Below are positions 46,718 to 59,992 of a stretch of DNA of 64,000 nt, piece after piece (the first letter of the stretch is position 1; every line of letters begins with the position of its first letter). The position numbers were made by a program, and so were the translations under genes. The stretch comes from Schizochytrium sp. TIO01. Lineage: Eukaryota; Sar; Bigyra; Thraustochytrida; Thraustochytriidae. The stretch is taken from contig SMSO01000032.1 in NCBI GenBank assembly GCA_004764695.1, positions 1,820,501-1,884,500 on the forward strand, written 5' to 3'. The notes below the pieces were generated by a model, which was not told the origin of the DNA, made no database searches, and saw only the letters and a list, made by a program, of their open reading frames with translations.

Positions 46718-48634
46718 TTACAGCGAAGCGCTGGAAGAGGTGTTAGGGTCACGGTAGACCTGAGGCCAGATGATGCCAATGCCAACAAGCACACCAAGAC
46801 CACCCCAGAGAATAGCGCCGAAGGCCTGGTAGCCAGCAGCGTAGGGAATTCCGGCATCAGAGTCGTACAAGTATCCACCCTGTGAAGCGAGGTTGGAGAT
46901 GTTGATTCCAATAAGGTAGAGGAGAATAGGTCCCATGACGTACTTGACGTTGTAGACCCAAATCTTGCGGAGACGCCAGTTGTTGGGTGCACCATCACAA
47001 ATAGCGTCGTTCATCTCATTACGCAAGCTGTCCGGTGCGCTGATAAAGATGGTGTAAGAGGCTTCCATGAAGCCACCAGCAGCGGAAGAGCCGAGAACAG
47101 CGGGAACAATGAAAGAGATGATCAAAAGAGGTACGCAAAGGCCAAAGGAAATAGCACAGATCTCACTGTTGGTGTATTCACCAACCGCGGCAAGGCCGTT
47201 CGTCAGGGAAGTGAAGAGGATGATGGTAACCCAGAAGAGAGCGTCGTGCAGAATCACAGGGATAGCACCGACCTTGCTAACAACCTCTTGCTTATTGTAG
47301 ACCCAAGCAACGACAACAGTCTCGAGGAAGGCCATGACTGGAAGACCACTAGAAGATACATAGTAGTCAACGACATCGAGAAGGTAGTAGCCAATGTCAG
47401 CAGTGTAAAGCATGGTGCTGAAGCAGCCGAGCAGGCAAACACCACTGACGAGCTGGGCGTGAGAGAAGTGATGGAAGTAAGCAGTCTCACGGAAGTTAAG
47501 CACAACAGCCTCGACAAGAGAGAAGGCGGAATCGACACCGAGCATGTACACGGTGATGAAGAAGATAAGGCAGAGAACGTTAGCACCACCACTGGGGATG
47601 AGGGAAAGACCAGCAGGGAAGACCACAAAGGTGAGCTTAGGGCCACTGAGAACCTTAGCATCGTTAAGCTCATCCATGGACATGCCGACCTGCTTCGCCA
47701 TGTAACCTACAATGGAGAAAACAGCGAAGCCGGCGCAGAAGGAGAAGAAGCAGTTGCAGCAAGCAACGATAACACCATCCTGTACGACATTCTGGTTACG
47801 GGGGTTCAGACTAGCATAGCCCGTCATTACACCAATGGCAACACTGAGCGAAAAGAGAATCTGAGAGAATGCATCAACCCACATCTGCTTGTCAGCGAGT
47901 TGTGACATGTCCCACTCACCAATGTAAGAAACGATACCATCCTTAGCACCATCAAGAGTAGCACCAAAGATAACAAGGAAGAGGAGGAGACCAACAGGGA
48001 GAAGCACAGTAACCCAGACAGCCTTGGAAACAAACTCCTGACCTTTAAAGAGAATAAGCCAAACGGAGAACCACATGACAAGGGCTCCAGCAAAGGTGTA
48101 AGAGGCAATGACCTCGGTGTTGTCAACATCACCAAGGTGAAGAATGACATCGTAGAAGTGGTTGAGAGGAATTTCAATGACTTCAGAGCTGTTGGCGCCA
48201 CGAATGCTCCATGGGATGTCCGGAAAGAAGGACTCGATAAGCATGACGTTGCTCCAGCCCAAAATGACGCAGTAATATCCGACAATACCGAAAGAAATCA
48301 TGGAGCTGGCAATGCCAAGACCGGCGAAGCGCGGGTCAAGACGGCCAAATGACTGAGTGCCTGCGCGACGATAGACCTGTCCCAGGGTGAACTCGAGCTG
48401 CATGAGGGGAATACCGATCACGAAGAGAGCAAGAATGTAAGGGATGAAGAAAGATCCTCCACCGTATTTGTATACTTGGTATGGGAAACGCCAGAAGTTA
48501 CCGAGACCAATGGCAGAACCAATAGCGGCAAGGATGAAAGAGCCACGGCTGGTCCAGCGCTCATCATGGACATCTTCGGCGACGATTGTCTTGTTTTGGA
48601 TGGCTTCGCCACCGCGCTCAGGGTCAACCTGCAT
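46718..48634 (-). CDS. SLC6-type Na+/Cl--dependent symporter, paralog 2
   Basis: The 638-residue, intron-free protein is a paralog of the symporter at 25100-27025, with the same helix order and many identical blocks (GSAIGLGNFWRFPY at 39-52, ESFFPxxPWSIRG, WVTVLLPVG, ASxNPRNQNV, FFITVYMLGVDSAFSL). The chloride-site residues are again all present: Tyr66, Gln258 and Ser262 (SQILFSLS), Asn294 and Ser298 (NCFFS). Gly replaces the monoamine Asp in helix 1. Differences cluster in the extracellular loop 2 region, the termini and helices 9 to 12, so substrate range may differ. Codon use is strongly biased to GAG, AAG, ATC and GTC, suggesting high expression. Same-strand placement 20 kb from paralog 1 suggests a local duplication followed by divergence or by insertion of the intervening gene-poor DNA. 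Long antisense open frames opposite it are shadows. Confidence 0.96.
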   Translation of the reverse strand: MQVDPERGGEAIQNKTIVAEDVHDERWTSRGSFILAAIGSAIGLGNFWRFPYQVYKYGGGSFFIPYILALFVIGIPLMQLEFTLGQVYRRAGTQSFGRLDPRFAGLGIASSMISFGIVGYYCVILGWSNVMLIESFFPDIPWSIRGANSSEVIEIPLNHFYDVILHLGDVDNTEVIASYTFAGALVMWFSVWLILFKGQEFVSKAVWVTVLLPVGLLLFLVIFGATLDGAKDGIVSYIGEWDMSQLADKQMWVDAFSQILFSLSVAIGVMTGYASLNPRNQNVVQDGVIVACCNCFFSFCAGFAVFSIVGYMAKQVGMSMDELNDAKVLSGPKLTFVVFPAGLSLIPSGGANVLCLIFFITVYMLGVDSAFSLVEAVVLNFRETAYFHHFSHAQLVSGVCLLGCFSTMLYTADIGYYLLDVVDYYVSSSGLPVMAFLETVVVAWVYNKQEVVSKVGAIPVILHDALFWVTIILFTSLTNGLAAVGEYTNSEICAISFGLCVPLLIISFIVPAVLGSSAAGGFMEASYTIFISAPDSLRNEMNDAICDGAPNNWRLRKIWVYNVKYVMGPILLYLIGINISNLASQGGYLYDSDAGIPYAAGYQAFGAILWGGLGVLVGIGIIWPQVYRDPNTSSSASL

Positions 48635-49114
48635 GCTTGAAAGACAAGTAGTTTGTCTACTTCGAACTTAAAGACTTGAGCGAATAACACAAGTTCGACT
48701 GTTAAAGGTTCTTGGCCAAGGACCAAGTTTTGGTTTTGTTGTTGCCGACTTGGCAAGTTTGGGGTTTGCTTTCGAATGATCGCCGCCAAATGTGCTGTTC
48801 GTTCTGCTTCAGTCGTCCACTTAGGGGCAACTATTGATTCTTTGTAGTTATGCTAAGACGAACAGCTCGTGCTGCTTGGAGTTTTGCTCGTCAGAATTAG
48901 AGAGAAATCATCTCTCTTTTAAGTCCTCATGCTCTCCACTGGCGTTCTTGCTCCCGTCTCATTCCCCTCACAAGAATTCCTCTTCAACTTTTCGCCTCGT
49001 GCTCCTCTCAGTCCTCACACACCTCCACGAAAAAAGAAGTGGAAAAAAAGGTACGATGAAAGTAGATGATAGAAGAAAATAACAAAAGTTGTAGTGTACA
49101 AACGTTTTGCTTAA

Positions 49115-49116
<2 letters not shown>

Positions 49117-49142
<26 letters not shown>
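49117..49142 (+). repeat. poly(T) run, 26 bases
   Basis: An uninterrupted T26 run, followed by TAAATGATAATAGTAGTAG. Confidence 0.9.
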
Positions 49143-49146
<4 letters not shown>

Positions 49147-51773
49147 GATAATAGTAGTAGTAAGTTATGTGCCCAAGGTAGGAGTTTTGAATACTAAACA
49201 TATATATTTAAGTTTAATTTTAATAAACTTCATTTATATTTATTTTTATTTTCAATCAGCATCACCAAACCCACTTTTTCTTTTTGCTACCTTTCCGAAG
49301 CAAGGAGAGGACGGCGCATTCATTTTTTGTTCAAAATGAAAACCTGCCAATGTCCATGCATAAATAGTCAAAACGAGTACTTCTTTTAAAAGCTGCATTC
49401 ATCTGCCCATCCTTTGGCCGGCCAGAGGATCTAATTTTCACCGAGGCTAGGCACTTCCTCACGCACGCAGCACATTATTTAATCAATTCTTCATTAAAAG
49501 AACAATATATTTAAAACGGCATTTTGAAAGAGAAGTTAAACAAGTATATATTTAATAAAACATATACATACATTATATATATATTCATAATGAGAATGGC
49601 CGAAGTATTGATAAGCTAAAGAAGAAGCGCGCAAGAAGGTGAAAGGAATTGTGACGGAAAATGGCTGCCGGATTCCAAGTTGCTAAAGTGCACGCAGCCT
49701 TGCACGCTGTTTTAGTTTCTTGTTTACCTGCTTCATTGCTCGCTCATGGCCCACTTCGTGTCCTCTTGCGTGGCGCGGCGAATGAAGCTGTCGCCGCAAA
49801 GCTCGAATAAACAAATAAACGCCTGCTTCTTCAAGTCAGGCCGCCATCTGTTGCTTTTTCAACATTGGAATGAGATCTAATCTACTATTGAAAAGCAGTC
49901 CATTCCACGTACCTAACTAACTAGTATCCTTCCCACTTCGCATCCAAGGCAAGTTTTTTATTTTTTTTTTTTATTTTTTTTTAATACCTATGTAATTGCA
50001 GAGGGGGATTGATTGGGCAATAAAGCTGGAACATCAGAAGCTCTCATGGCGCATTTCTCAGTGCAAAAATGAAATTATTCTATTTGCGGACTACGTGCTA
50101 CTATCTAGCTATCTGGAATGTTTAAATGTTTAAAATAAAATCGCTTTCTTTTTCTTCTCTTTTTCGAACTGTAAACTTGTATTGCAGGCGCGAAGTCTTG
50201 ACTGCGAGATGAGTGAGCTTGCTTCATTTGCCGGAGCTTCACTACGCAAGATAGCAAAGCAGGTCAACTTCTTCCTTCGAGGGAGCCTCTACCTTGGATT
50301 TTTCAAGATTGCTCGTCTCGTCCGTTCGGGCCATCGAAAGAAACTTTTCAAAACAATTAAAAACAATTCTACCTACTTGGATAAGCAGCATTTTAAAAAA
50401 AAAACACATCCTTTACTACGTATTCAATTTATTTTTCAATAAATAAATAAATAAATAGAATCTGGCATTTCAGGTTCTCGCGAAATCACGATACCACTAC
50501 TACTCCCATCATCAGAAAGAGGATTTGGCATTCTGAGTGCCTTCAGATTTGGGAGATCGGTTGTTACATAGGTACTCTTTTTCAAGGTTTAATTTGCATC
50601 GGGTCTGACCATTTTCCACTCTCCTGTATGCACAAACGCTTCATCTATTTAATTAAACTCTTAAAAGCACTTTTCAAGACCTTTGATATTTAAAAAATAA
50701 AATAGAATATTATTTTAGAATCGCTACATCTAAATTTTTAATATGTTGCATTATACTTATCAATTCGAATTTTATTTTTTAAACCTCGGTAAACAGAAAC
50801 CACTTTTAATGGCTTACTATCTTCCAAGTGTCAACAAGAAGCTGTGCTAACAGAACAAGTCCCATTGATACGCTTTATAGGTAGTACCTCCTAGTTTGAT
50901 GTGCCAATCATCTGGGGCTGTCTCTTTTATGAATCACTTGAACTTCCAATACGAGTACCTAATCTTCTAGTTAGCAAAGGCATCTCTTACAACCTTACAG
51001 ACAATAGTAGGTACTAACAGGAAGCAAGTTGGTATCTCTTTGTTTGCCGCGCATGTTTAATAGATTTAGACGTAAAGTAATTGAGTAAGTAAGTATTTCT
51101 CTATAGACCAAAAAGCTCTGCTCGTGAGACTCCCTACTATTCACCACCTTCATAAAGGTCTTTAGGTTCATCGATTGCTTGAATGAAGAGCTATCTCGGG
51201 CTTCTTTTGATACGGACAATCGAGGCCGCCCATGTCGCCGTGGTGTAAAAATTTGAATGCTGCCTCTCTAAAAACCCTCCCATATATTGCTCCTACCTTT
51301 TGAGAGCTGGTCTGCCTGATTTTTCGAAGTGCTCAAGTTGTATTCTGTTTCGCATATTTAAAATTTAAAACTTGATTTTTTATTTGTTCAAAACATTCTT
51401 TAATTTTTTATTTTTTTACTATATAGAAGAAGGAAATAGAAAACGAACAAAATAACTCTGGCTAGGTAATAGATTTAATTTACCAGGCCTGACGTCGCTA
51501 AAGCTGAAGAAGAATGAAGCGACAGTGATTCTTCTCAAACTTCATGTGATGCTCCAACTTCGAAGGCACATCATCCCCGGTCTTGGCTCCATGCTCCCGA
51601 GGCCGCGCTATTCTTCAAGGTGTACCGTCTCTTCTTCTTGTTAGCCTCCAACTCGATCTTCCATTCACGTGCCTTGTTTGCTTGCCTAAAGTCCTTCCCT
51701 TGGTTCTCTCTGCTGCCCTATGGTGTTCTTATTGCTGCCTGAATAGTGGTTGCTTTGAAATCGCCTTACTTTG

Positions 51774-51795
51774 TTTTGCTTTGCTTTGCTTTGCC
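51774..51795 (+). repeat. (TTTGC)n microsatellite
   Basis: About four copies of TTTGC. Confidence 0.8.
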
Positions 51796-53124
51796 TTACT
51801 TTGTCTTCTTCCGACGAGATCTCTTCTGCTTCGGCACGCGGCTGTTAAGTTCATCTTCAGGCCAAGTTCACGTTCTTCTTGATTTGCAGAAAGGACAGAA
51901 GTAAGCCCAAGTGGGCCATCAAGAAGGTCTTGAGAATGCCGGGTGGAGCTGTGCTGCGTCGCATTCAAGTTGCAAGGCAGCGCAATACAGTACGTGCTTC
52001 TTCATTGCTCTCTTTCTGAGTTAGTCTCGAGCTAGTTTTTCTCCCATCCATGCGAAGTATGCATGTATATCCAGACCCTGTTTTGGTCTCTTCTGCGGAT
52101 TTCATCTTTTCGGCTTTTCACTAAGCTAGCGTTATTTGGCGCTGTACGGGGACGAAGAGTCCCCTGCCGAGAGAGTTGATTCGAGAATTTCCATCTCGGA
52201 AGCGGCACCTCACCATTGCAGCTTCCAAAAGCTTGCCGGGATTTGCTAGCGCATGGCGCATGGCGTCTCCCCTTAGGTGGCTTATAGGTAGTGCTACTAG
52301 GAAGTCACGATCGTTTTTATTATTGAAAATTAATATGATTTTATTCCTTTTATCAATATGGCAGGGTCCCGAATATCCAGCACCTACTCCTGGGCCTTTT
52401 AAAATACTTTATTTTTAATTGAAACTAAAAAAGAAATAGGCACCAGCAGACAAGCCAGAAAAGGAAACTATTTCTTTCGAGGCACAACTTTGATAGCAAC
52501 AACAAAATAACTACTAAATAAGCAGTGCTGGAAACCTGAATGAAACTAGCTAGCTGGCTAGCGAAGCTAAGTACCTCGAGAGGCGGCGCAGAGTTCCCAT
52601 CCTGACGATGGAAATGCATGAAAAAAGAACAAAAACAAAAACAAAAAATAAAAACGCGAATGCGCGTTGAAAGCGAGGCAAAAGAAGGGCTCGGGTCTCC
52701 CGCTTCAGGAGGACTGACCTACGCAGGTCGATCGGTGCAGCTCTCTGTCTCTCTACCGCCATCTTTTTCTGCACGCACTGCCAGGATCTCTGAGGCAACA
52801 GCGACTTTGGTGCAAGCCAGGTCGAGAAAGTATGTTGACGTGGCTGAAGGTACAACTCTGAGCACTTGACTCGCCATTCTGAGGCCCCCCTCTTTTCAAG
52901 CGAATGAAACGGAGTCTTTTTCTTCTTATTTTCAATTATTTCAACAACATCAAAGCAAAAAATTAGAAAATTGTTTTATAAAAATATACACGCTGTTTAT
53001 CTTAAAGAACAGCAACGATTAGTATTCTTTATTGTGATAACAACGGATGCGAGAAAGAGAGAAAACAGCAGAGTAATTGTGACAACTTGAATACACTCAG
53101 CTCAGTGAATTGACTCTACTCTAC

Positions 53125-53125
<1 letters not shown>

Positions 53126-53192
<67 letters not shown>

Positions 53193-53193
53193 A
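53126..53193 (+). repeat. (GAAA)17 microsatellite
   Basis: About 17 uninterrupted GAAA units over 68 bases. Confidence 0.95.
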
Positions 53194-53415
53194 GGCCATG
53201 AGGCGGCACCATCGTGATTTGGAGCTGGCTGTAGGCAGATATTATGGGCCCGCGCGAGAGCTGAGCTGGCTGGGATCACGAGGGCCCGGGCCCGGGAGCT
53301 GCTCTCTCTCGCCCTCGCCTCCCGGCCTCGTGCCGATCGAGGCGCCAGCTTTCTTTCTCCTTGAGCTGTGAGCTTTCCAGGTTGACTCAAAGATCTCCAC
53401 GCGCACACCCGAAGT

Positions 53416-53450
53416 GTATGTATGTATGTATGGATGTATGTATGTATGTA
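53416..53450 (+). repeat. (GTAT)n microsatellite
   Basis: About eight GTAT units with one GGAT interruption. Confidence 0.9.
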
Positions 53451-53695
53451 ATAAATAAAGCAATCCACTCAAACAGCGCTTATCTGTCTGTCTATCTATC
53501 TATCAACTCGGCAGCTAAGACTAGCTAGGTGGTCGGTAGCAACGCATTCTCCAAACATTTTCAAGCAAGCTTTCTTTCAAGGGCCACACAGGTAGAAAAA
53601 GGCTTCAGCTTCGGTAAAAACTCAAGCCAACACAACTGCTCATCGCGCCTGTCAAAGCCGAGACGCGTGAAACCGAGCTTTGATCCGTCTTTTTC

Positions 53696-53719
53696 GTCTT
53701 CTTCTTCTTCTTCTTCTTC
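53696..53719 (+). repeat. (CTT)n microsatellite
   Basis: About seven CTT units with one leading variant. Confidence 0.85.
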
Positions 53720-54162
53720 CGTGTCCCATTTCCTGGCGACAGCGCAGTTTCAAACTCGATCAAAACAACGAAACCTGAAGCACTCAAGGTGACACATAAC
53801 ATCTCTGTATCATCCTTCCGAGTAGACTCAACAAACCCTTGCCTGCCTACCTACCCGAAACGCCTACCGCGGCTGCTAGCGCCCTCAGCCAGCCGCATAA
53901 ACAGAGTTAACAAGAAAGAGAGGGTCCACCACCAGGCCTACGAAGGAAGTTGAAGCGAGCTGAGACTGTCTGAAATAGACTGAGGTTCCTTTCTGCAGCC
54001 GGCCGGAGAGCAGAGAAAGAGCCGCAGGAGGCACGGCACGCGCCCTGGTGCCCTCAGTTCACTCCGTCACCCGCCGCTTTTCGATCGTTTACGTCGCAGT
54101 CGTTGATTGATGCTCGAGTCTTCGATCTTCTGCTAAACAACAACTAATATTCTTTTCATGGT

Positions 54163-54180
54163 ACCTACCTACCTACCTAC
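54163..54180 (+). repeat. (ACCT)n microsatellite
   Basis: Four to five ACCT units. Confidence 0.8.
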
Positions 54181-54848
54181 TGCTACAGTTACCTCTAGCT
54201 TCTCAGAAGCTGCGCTCGGCTCACGGCTAGGGTTAACCCTATCTACGCAGTACCACTCCCGGCGATATGTGGTGGACCCTGGAGTTGCTTGAACGGTTCA
54301 TGGAGAAACGAACTCTCGGCAGGTGTCCTGTCGGAACGCGGTGTAGACCGACCAGCAACACAGAGGGCGTCTGTGGGTATTGTTTGTGGTAGGTGTGTAT
54401 AGGGTGCTCTGGCAAAGGGTATCTTCCTACAGCGTTGTGAGGATGTGTTTCTTTCATATGATTTTTTTCTTCTTTAAAATTCGAAAAAGTAAATCGACAA
54501 ATTGTAAAATAAGATCAACATTATTTTAAATTAAACCATACCATGAAAAGAAAAATCGTCCTTTTCTTCATTCATGATACAGTAAGTACTTGAGTCTGGG
54601 AATAAACAATACGCGTTGCGAGGTAAAAAGCACGAGGCTGCATTTTCTCTTTTCTGAAGGCTGATTAATGTGCAGTCTTTCCTTTGGCTGCTCTCGCACC
54701 AAGGTGGGCACGAGTTGAAAGCCTTTCTTTCTCTCTCCTTCTTCGCTGCCCGATATTCCTTCTGCATTACTTCTTCTAACTGCCAATCAGGACGCGAAAC
54801 TGGCCTTGGCGGCCTCTCGAAAGCCCACTCACTCTGCTCTGCTCAGAT

Positions 54849-54874
54849 CAGATCTGATCTGATCTGATCTGATC
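54849..54874 (+). repeat. (GATCT)n microsatellite
   Basis: About five copies of GATCT, each containing a GATC palindrome. Confidence 0.85.
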
Positions 54875-56007
54875 AAGAGGACTCCGGCAAAGAGAAGAGG
54901 ACATAGATAGAAGAAGCAGAAGATGTTGATTTCCTTCCTGCCTGAAGGAGAGCCGCACAACAAAGGGACAATGGGAAAGAATGGACTTGCTTAGGACAAG
55001 GAAAGAAAGCAAGCCAATGGACTACCATTACGGCTAGCTGAGAGGCGCTAAAACTTTTTCCACGCATGCATGCCAGTGCTAGGAGTGGCTAAGTGTCTGT
55101 TAAGGGCATAGCGGACACTCACGACCCTTGTCAATCACCAATCTCACATACAGTTCGAAGATGTGACCAGATTTTCGTGGGCCAAAAGTGGCAAGTCCCG
55201 AACTAGCTACAGATTACGCTAGTCCTCCCAGGTCCCTTTCATATCCTTTTTTCTTTTCACCTTTTCAAATTTAAAATTAAAGTTTTAAAAACAAACCTTC
55301 AATTAAATATCAATATTTGAAAGAAAGAAAAACAAAACATTCTTTAAAGTCAAGTAAAAGTTTTACCTTTCAAATAAAATTAATATGTACATCAGGAATA
55401 ATTAGGAGTAATCTGAAACACTTCTTTAAAATTAAATTAAAAAGAAAAAAAGGAATCGTGTGCCTTTAAGCCTTAATGTCATTTTATTTCTTTAATTCAA
55501 AGTTCCTAAAGAAACCATTCTAAAAACAAAGGTTCTTCTTTTACTCAAAATTTCCAGATTGTGGGACCTTTTCCACATAGGTCGCGCTAAAGAGTAAACC
55601 GCTACCAAAACAGGGAGACCAATGAAACGGGCCGTGAATTCTGGCTTGATCTCTGCCATTGCTTCCTCCAAGCGGAGGGCTAGTGACAGTAGCCAAGGGG
55701 TAGAGCAGGGGACAAAGGCAAGCAGGACGGTAGTCGTGAAACTGATGCAATAGAGCAAAATGTAAAGCGACAGAGATATCATCGGACAGGCTCATTGAAA
55801 TAAGCGGCGATGTTCCTGTGTGGCAGCAAAGGGGCGAAGCGTGTATGGGTGTCGATGATGATCAGAGTGTGCGAGTGAATTTGGGGTGAGAGCAAGGGCG
55901 CCTGGGTTTTCATGGAAAGGATTGCATCGAGAAGTGTCGGAAGTGAACGAAGTATACCGTCTAACTAGGACTACCTAGCGCCGGCCTAGTTTTCTTTTGA
56001 AATAAAT

Positions 56008-56074
56008 GTTTGTTTGTTTGTTTGTTTGTTTGTTTGTTTGTTTGTTTGTTTGTTTGTTTGTTTGTTTGTTTGTT
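56008..56074 (+). repeat. (GTTT)n microsatellite
   Basis: About 16 uninterrupted GTTT units; it has the same unit as the much longer tract at 62828-63092. Confidence 0.95.
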
Positions 56075-57173
56075 AATTTCATTCTTCAAAGCTCTCCATG
56101 GGCACGCGGCGGCTTGCTTGCTTGCTTGCTGCACTTTTGAAACGGTGCAGAGCTCGTGGCTTGAAGTGGCATCAACTTGCTAAAGCTGGCGTGCTTCCGC
56201 TTCGCAAGGAAGACAGGAAAGGCCCGGCGAGAGAGTGAGAGAGAGGAATTGAAGAGCTTAGCTAGCTAGCTCGCCAGCGCCTGCAAATTACAACACATAA
56301 ATTACACACCCAAGGCGACACGTTTCTACATCACGCTGTGTTTTCTGAACTGATTTTGGCCTCTCGCTGCTTTTTAAAATAAAATGTAAACACTAAGTCC
56401 AACCTAGACGCCTACTACTAGCTTTCTGTGGTACATGCCGTCTACAATTACAATCGTGGCGGAAACTTAGTTTGGTCTATGTCCGATGAGGCTGCAAGAG
56501 GCTCTGTAAAGCCATCCTCATGACGAGCAACAGCGCAATGCTGGATACACAAGGCGCTGAGCGCTTCCGAGCACGAGTGAGGGACTTGAATCAAGGGCTT
56601 ATTAGACCACGCCCGCGCCACTGTCGTTGCCAGGCCTGCCAGAGGGAGGAAATCCATGATCTGGCCAATAAGAATCCACGATCTCAGGGTGCACACCCGG
56701 CCCACGAAATGCGTGCACTGCTAGTGGAGCAGCGTAGCAGGCGGTAGGTACCTTCAAGCTTTGCAGCCTTCTTGTTAAGAAGAAGAAAGCTCGCTCGACT
56801 GGCTTTGTTTGCAAAAACCTGCCGCGAGCATCTCCAAGCGCACGCACGGAACAACAAAAACAAACACACCAGAAATTCACTAACTAGCTAACTAACTAAC
56901 TGGCTGCCTGCCTGCCTGCCTGCACGCCCACGCGAGTTGCTCGGCGGTGCTCGTCCTGCTCGCGCGCAAAGCCGTTTTCTGGCGAGTCCGGCTCGCGGGC
57001 CGCAGGAGCACAAATATGCTCCTGAAATTGGGAAGTGATTCGAATTGAAAGTTTCTTATGCAAGGAGGCAATTTGATGAAATTCGCAGGTTCAAGATTGC
57101 CATTTCCTTCTGGACACGGGCCAATTTAACTTCATTCACAAAGTCGTCCTCATTTGGGCTGCTGCTGCTCAAC

Positions 57174-57211
57174 GATCGACATTTGGGCACCTGATCGACA
57201 TTTGGGCAGGT
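57174..57211 (+). repeat. 19-bp tandem duplication
   Basis: Two adjacent copies of a GATCGACATTTGGGCA-based unit that differ only in the last bases. Confidence 0.85.
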
Positions 57212-59968
57212 GCCGTCATGCCGCGCAACGTGAATGAATGTATCGGATCGGCCGTGATTGGAAATCATGGCATGGCAGGCATCCATTGGCCTTTTTTTAA
57301 TGATGAATTCATGACAATTCTGCGGGAATTCGAAAAGTGCAGCGCTTAGCGGCATCGTAGAGAGGCGCAGAAGAGAGCTCTTGCGCCAGAATGCACACGG
57401 CCCCATTTCTGCAAGGGTAATTTTATTTAATTTTATTGTATTTTAATTTATTTTATCAACAAAAAACTCACGTGTGCGAACGCACTTTCTTGAGCCCGCG
57501 TGCGTGTCCTCGTGGACAAGCACAAATTCTACACATTCACTTCATTGTTTAGTGAGATTAAAGTGTCTCCTCAGTCAAGATCACATGCAGGCGAGCACTT
57601 CAAAGAGCGTCTCTCAAATTTACTTCCTATTCCAATGTTTTGGCCCGTGAAACTTGCACACATGTTGACATAATATTGAACTTGGTATCGCCTCGGAGAA
57701 GGGCAGCTGTACAATAGCAGGATAACTCATACATACATTTATCATCCCGGAAGCGTTCAATAATTCTTCAGACTGTATTCGTGTCAGTTGAGAAAGTGCT
57801 AGCGCTGGCACCACGTTCCAAGAGGTCTGTCTCCTTTATACTCTTCTTTTTTTTTTTTTTGAAACAAGCAATTCTAGAAAGAAGGTACGCCATTCTGGGT
57901 CTGTGATTTCTTCTCTGTGACCGCTCCGAGATATGGCAACAAAATGTCGCAGGCACATGCGTGTCCATTTTTAAAATGCTTTGGAGATTGCACTAAAGGG
58001 GTGTCTCTCTTTCATTCAACATGGAATTCGTGCCGGGGATGACCCACACAAGTCTGGGTGGGTATCATGCGAAACTCCCGCCCGATCAATGGGCACATTA
58101 GTCTATAGTATCCACTTACTCTGATGAATGATGCGATGCCAATTTCAAACTGTGTGAATCACGAATTGAGAATCCTCCGGCCTGCACGAAGGAAAGCTTC
58201 TTGTTCGTAATTTGACTACCCTCTTGCGAAGAGCCATTGAAATGTCTGCCTTGAAAATGTGAACTTCGCCGGGAGGCCCCCATCAGCGGCTTGCTTCGCT
58301 CGCCAAGAACCAGCACCGGCTCCTGTTGATCTCATCACTTATTGTTTCCAACTGTTGTGCTACGCACGATTGCGATTGTTGTTCTATTCAAGCTACTAGC
58401 GGCTGTTGCTGCCAACAAATGCAGCGGCAAATCTCTTGTTGATTGAACAGCTGCTTCAGGAGGGAGGAGGGACCAGCTCTCCCTCTTGTATTTTAGCAGA
58501 AATGAATGAATCACCGACTGAGGATGCACTTCCATCTGCAGAGATGCCTAACTAAACCTTGAAGTGGCCAAACAGACTCTGTCCTTCACTTGCTCTGCAG
58601 ATTTGAAGGCAGCTAAAGCACGGGTCTTAGAGTGTCCACCATATTCGAGACTTACCGGTCGACCTGAATTCTTCGCATGCTCTGAGGGGTACAAGCTCTT
58701 TTCGAAGTTCAAAGATGATAAACAAAGAGAGAAAAAACAAAAATTAAAATTAAAAAACACAGGTTTACCCCGTGACTGTGTATCATTTTTAGTTTTTTTT
58801 TTTTTTTTTAACATGAAAGTGAAATCCAATGAATTCATTATAAAGCAACGCTCACGACACTTTCTTTTGGGTTGGTGTTGTTTCAACTTCCCATGCGGGA
58901 AGTAGTGTTTTTCTGTTCTTGCTTAGCTGTTTTGACATAAAAATTGTAAAATTGAAAAAGTAATAATTAAAAAAAAAAATGTATTTTAATTAAAATAAAA
59001 TAAATTAAAATGATGATAAATACGAAAGCTTGTTTGAAAATTGCTGCGCTTTTGCCAGAAAATGGACAGCAGCATTCAAATGGCCCGTTTATCAGTGGCC
59101 TCTTTCCCGTACATACAGCGAACGCTGACTGGCAGACAAGTCAACTTTAAATCCAGGACTCTAAGCGTAGAGAAGCGGATACGGACGCTTGCGCAGGATT
59201 TCGACCCGCCGCCCGTGGTATGAAACCATATTCAAGCCGAAGAAGTACTGGGGGCAGTAGCAGGTACAAGTTGATTTTCAAGAACGAGTTGTTGCAAAGT
59301 TGACTCATTTCTCTTATTTGAAAGGCTGCTTCGATTTTTTTAAAATATTTTTTTTGTTAAATGTTTCCTATAAATATGTGGTACACTATATTCTAATTTT
59401 TATTTTCTATCAACAATCACAACGATAACAGTAACAAAAGAACGGGGACTTTGCATTAGTTTGACACCATCGTATCAAATTGTTACATTCGAAACAAATT
59501 AGAAACTGCTTCTCTTTTTCTGGTAACTTCTGTACTTGATGCCTCCTTCTGTCTGAAGAATTGACTAAAAATACTGAGGCCATCGCGAAGACATCGCGAA
59601 AGCAAGAAGCGCAAGTTCAAGCTCAAGATTATGCATGACCTCCGCCGAGACCTTCCGCGGCGGTGAGAAGACGAAGAAAGGACAAAGAAACTGACTGGCA
59701 CGCCGGAAGGAAGCCTCCGCCTTCTTCTCTCCCAAACCGCAACTTCGATCCATACGTTCATTGCCATCTCTCCTGTGAATGCAGAAGCAGAAAGAAACGA
59801 AGCGAACAAACAAACAAACAAAGCAAACAAACCTCTGCATGAAAAGAAAATGAAAAACAGAAAATGAAAACAAAAAGCAAAGAGAAAGAAAGATCCATCG
59901 CTTCTGTCCATTCCATTCGATCCCACGTTCATAGAACCGCACTACTACTGATCTATCTAATCTGCCTC

Positions 59969-59992
59969 CATACATACATACATACATACAAC
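59969..59992 (+). repeat. (ATAC)n microsatellite
   Basis: Five to six ATAC units. Confidence 0.85.

Noticed and set aside
49117-49142. Poly(T) run as the tail of a reverse-strand retroelement
   Set aside because: No target-site duplication or reverse-transcriptase coding sequence was seen next to it.
53126-53193. CRISPR-like or other spaced array among the repeats
   Set aside because: All arrays seen are simple head-to-tail repeats without unique spacers, and the genome is eukaryotic.
57056-57406. Minus-strand open frame of 116 codons, the longest plain one in 49-62 kb
   Set aside because: The composition is coding-like at its end, but there is no motif, no neighbouring exon, and it spans a 19-bp tandem duplication.
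59041-59223. Possible tRNA-like B-box in GGATTTCGACCCGCC near 59195
   Set aside because: No cloverleaf with matching acceptor and anticodon arms could be drawn around it.
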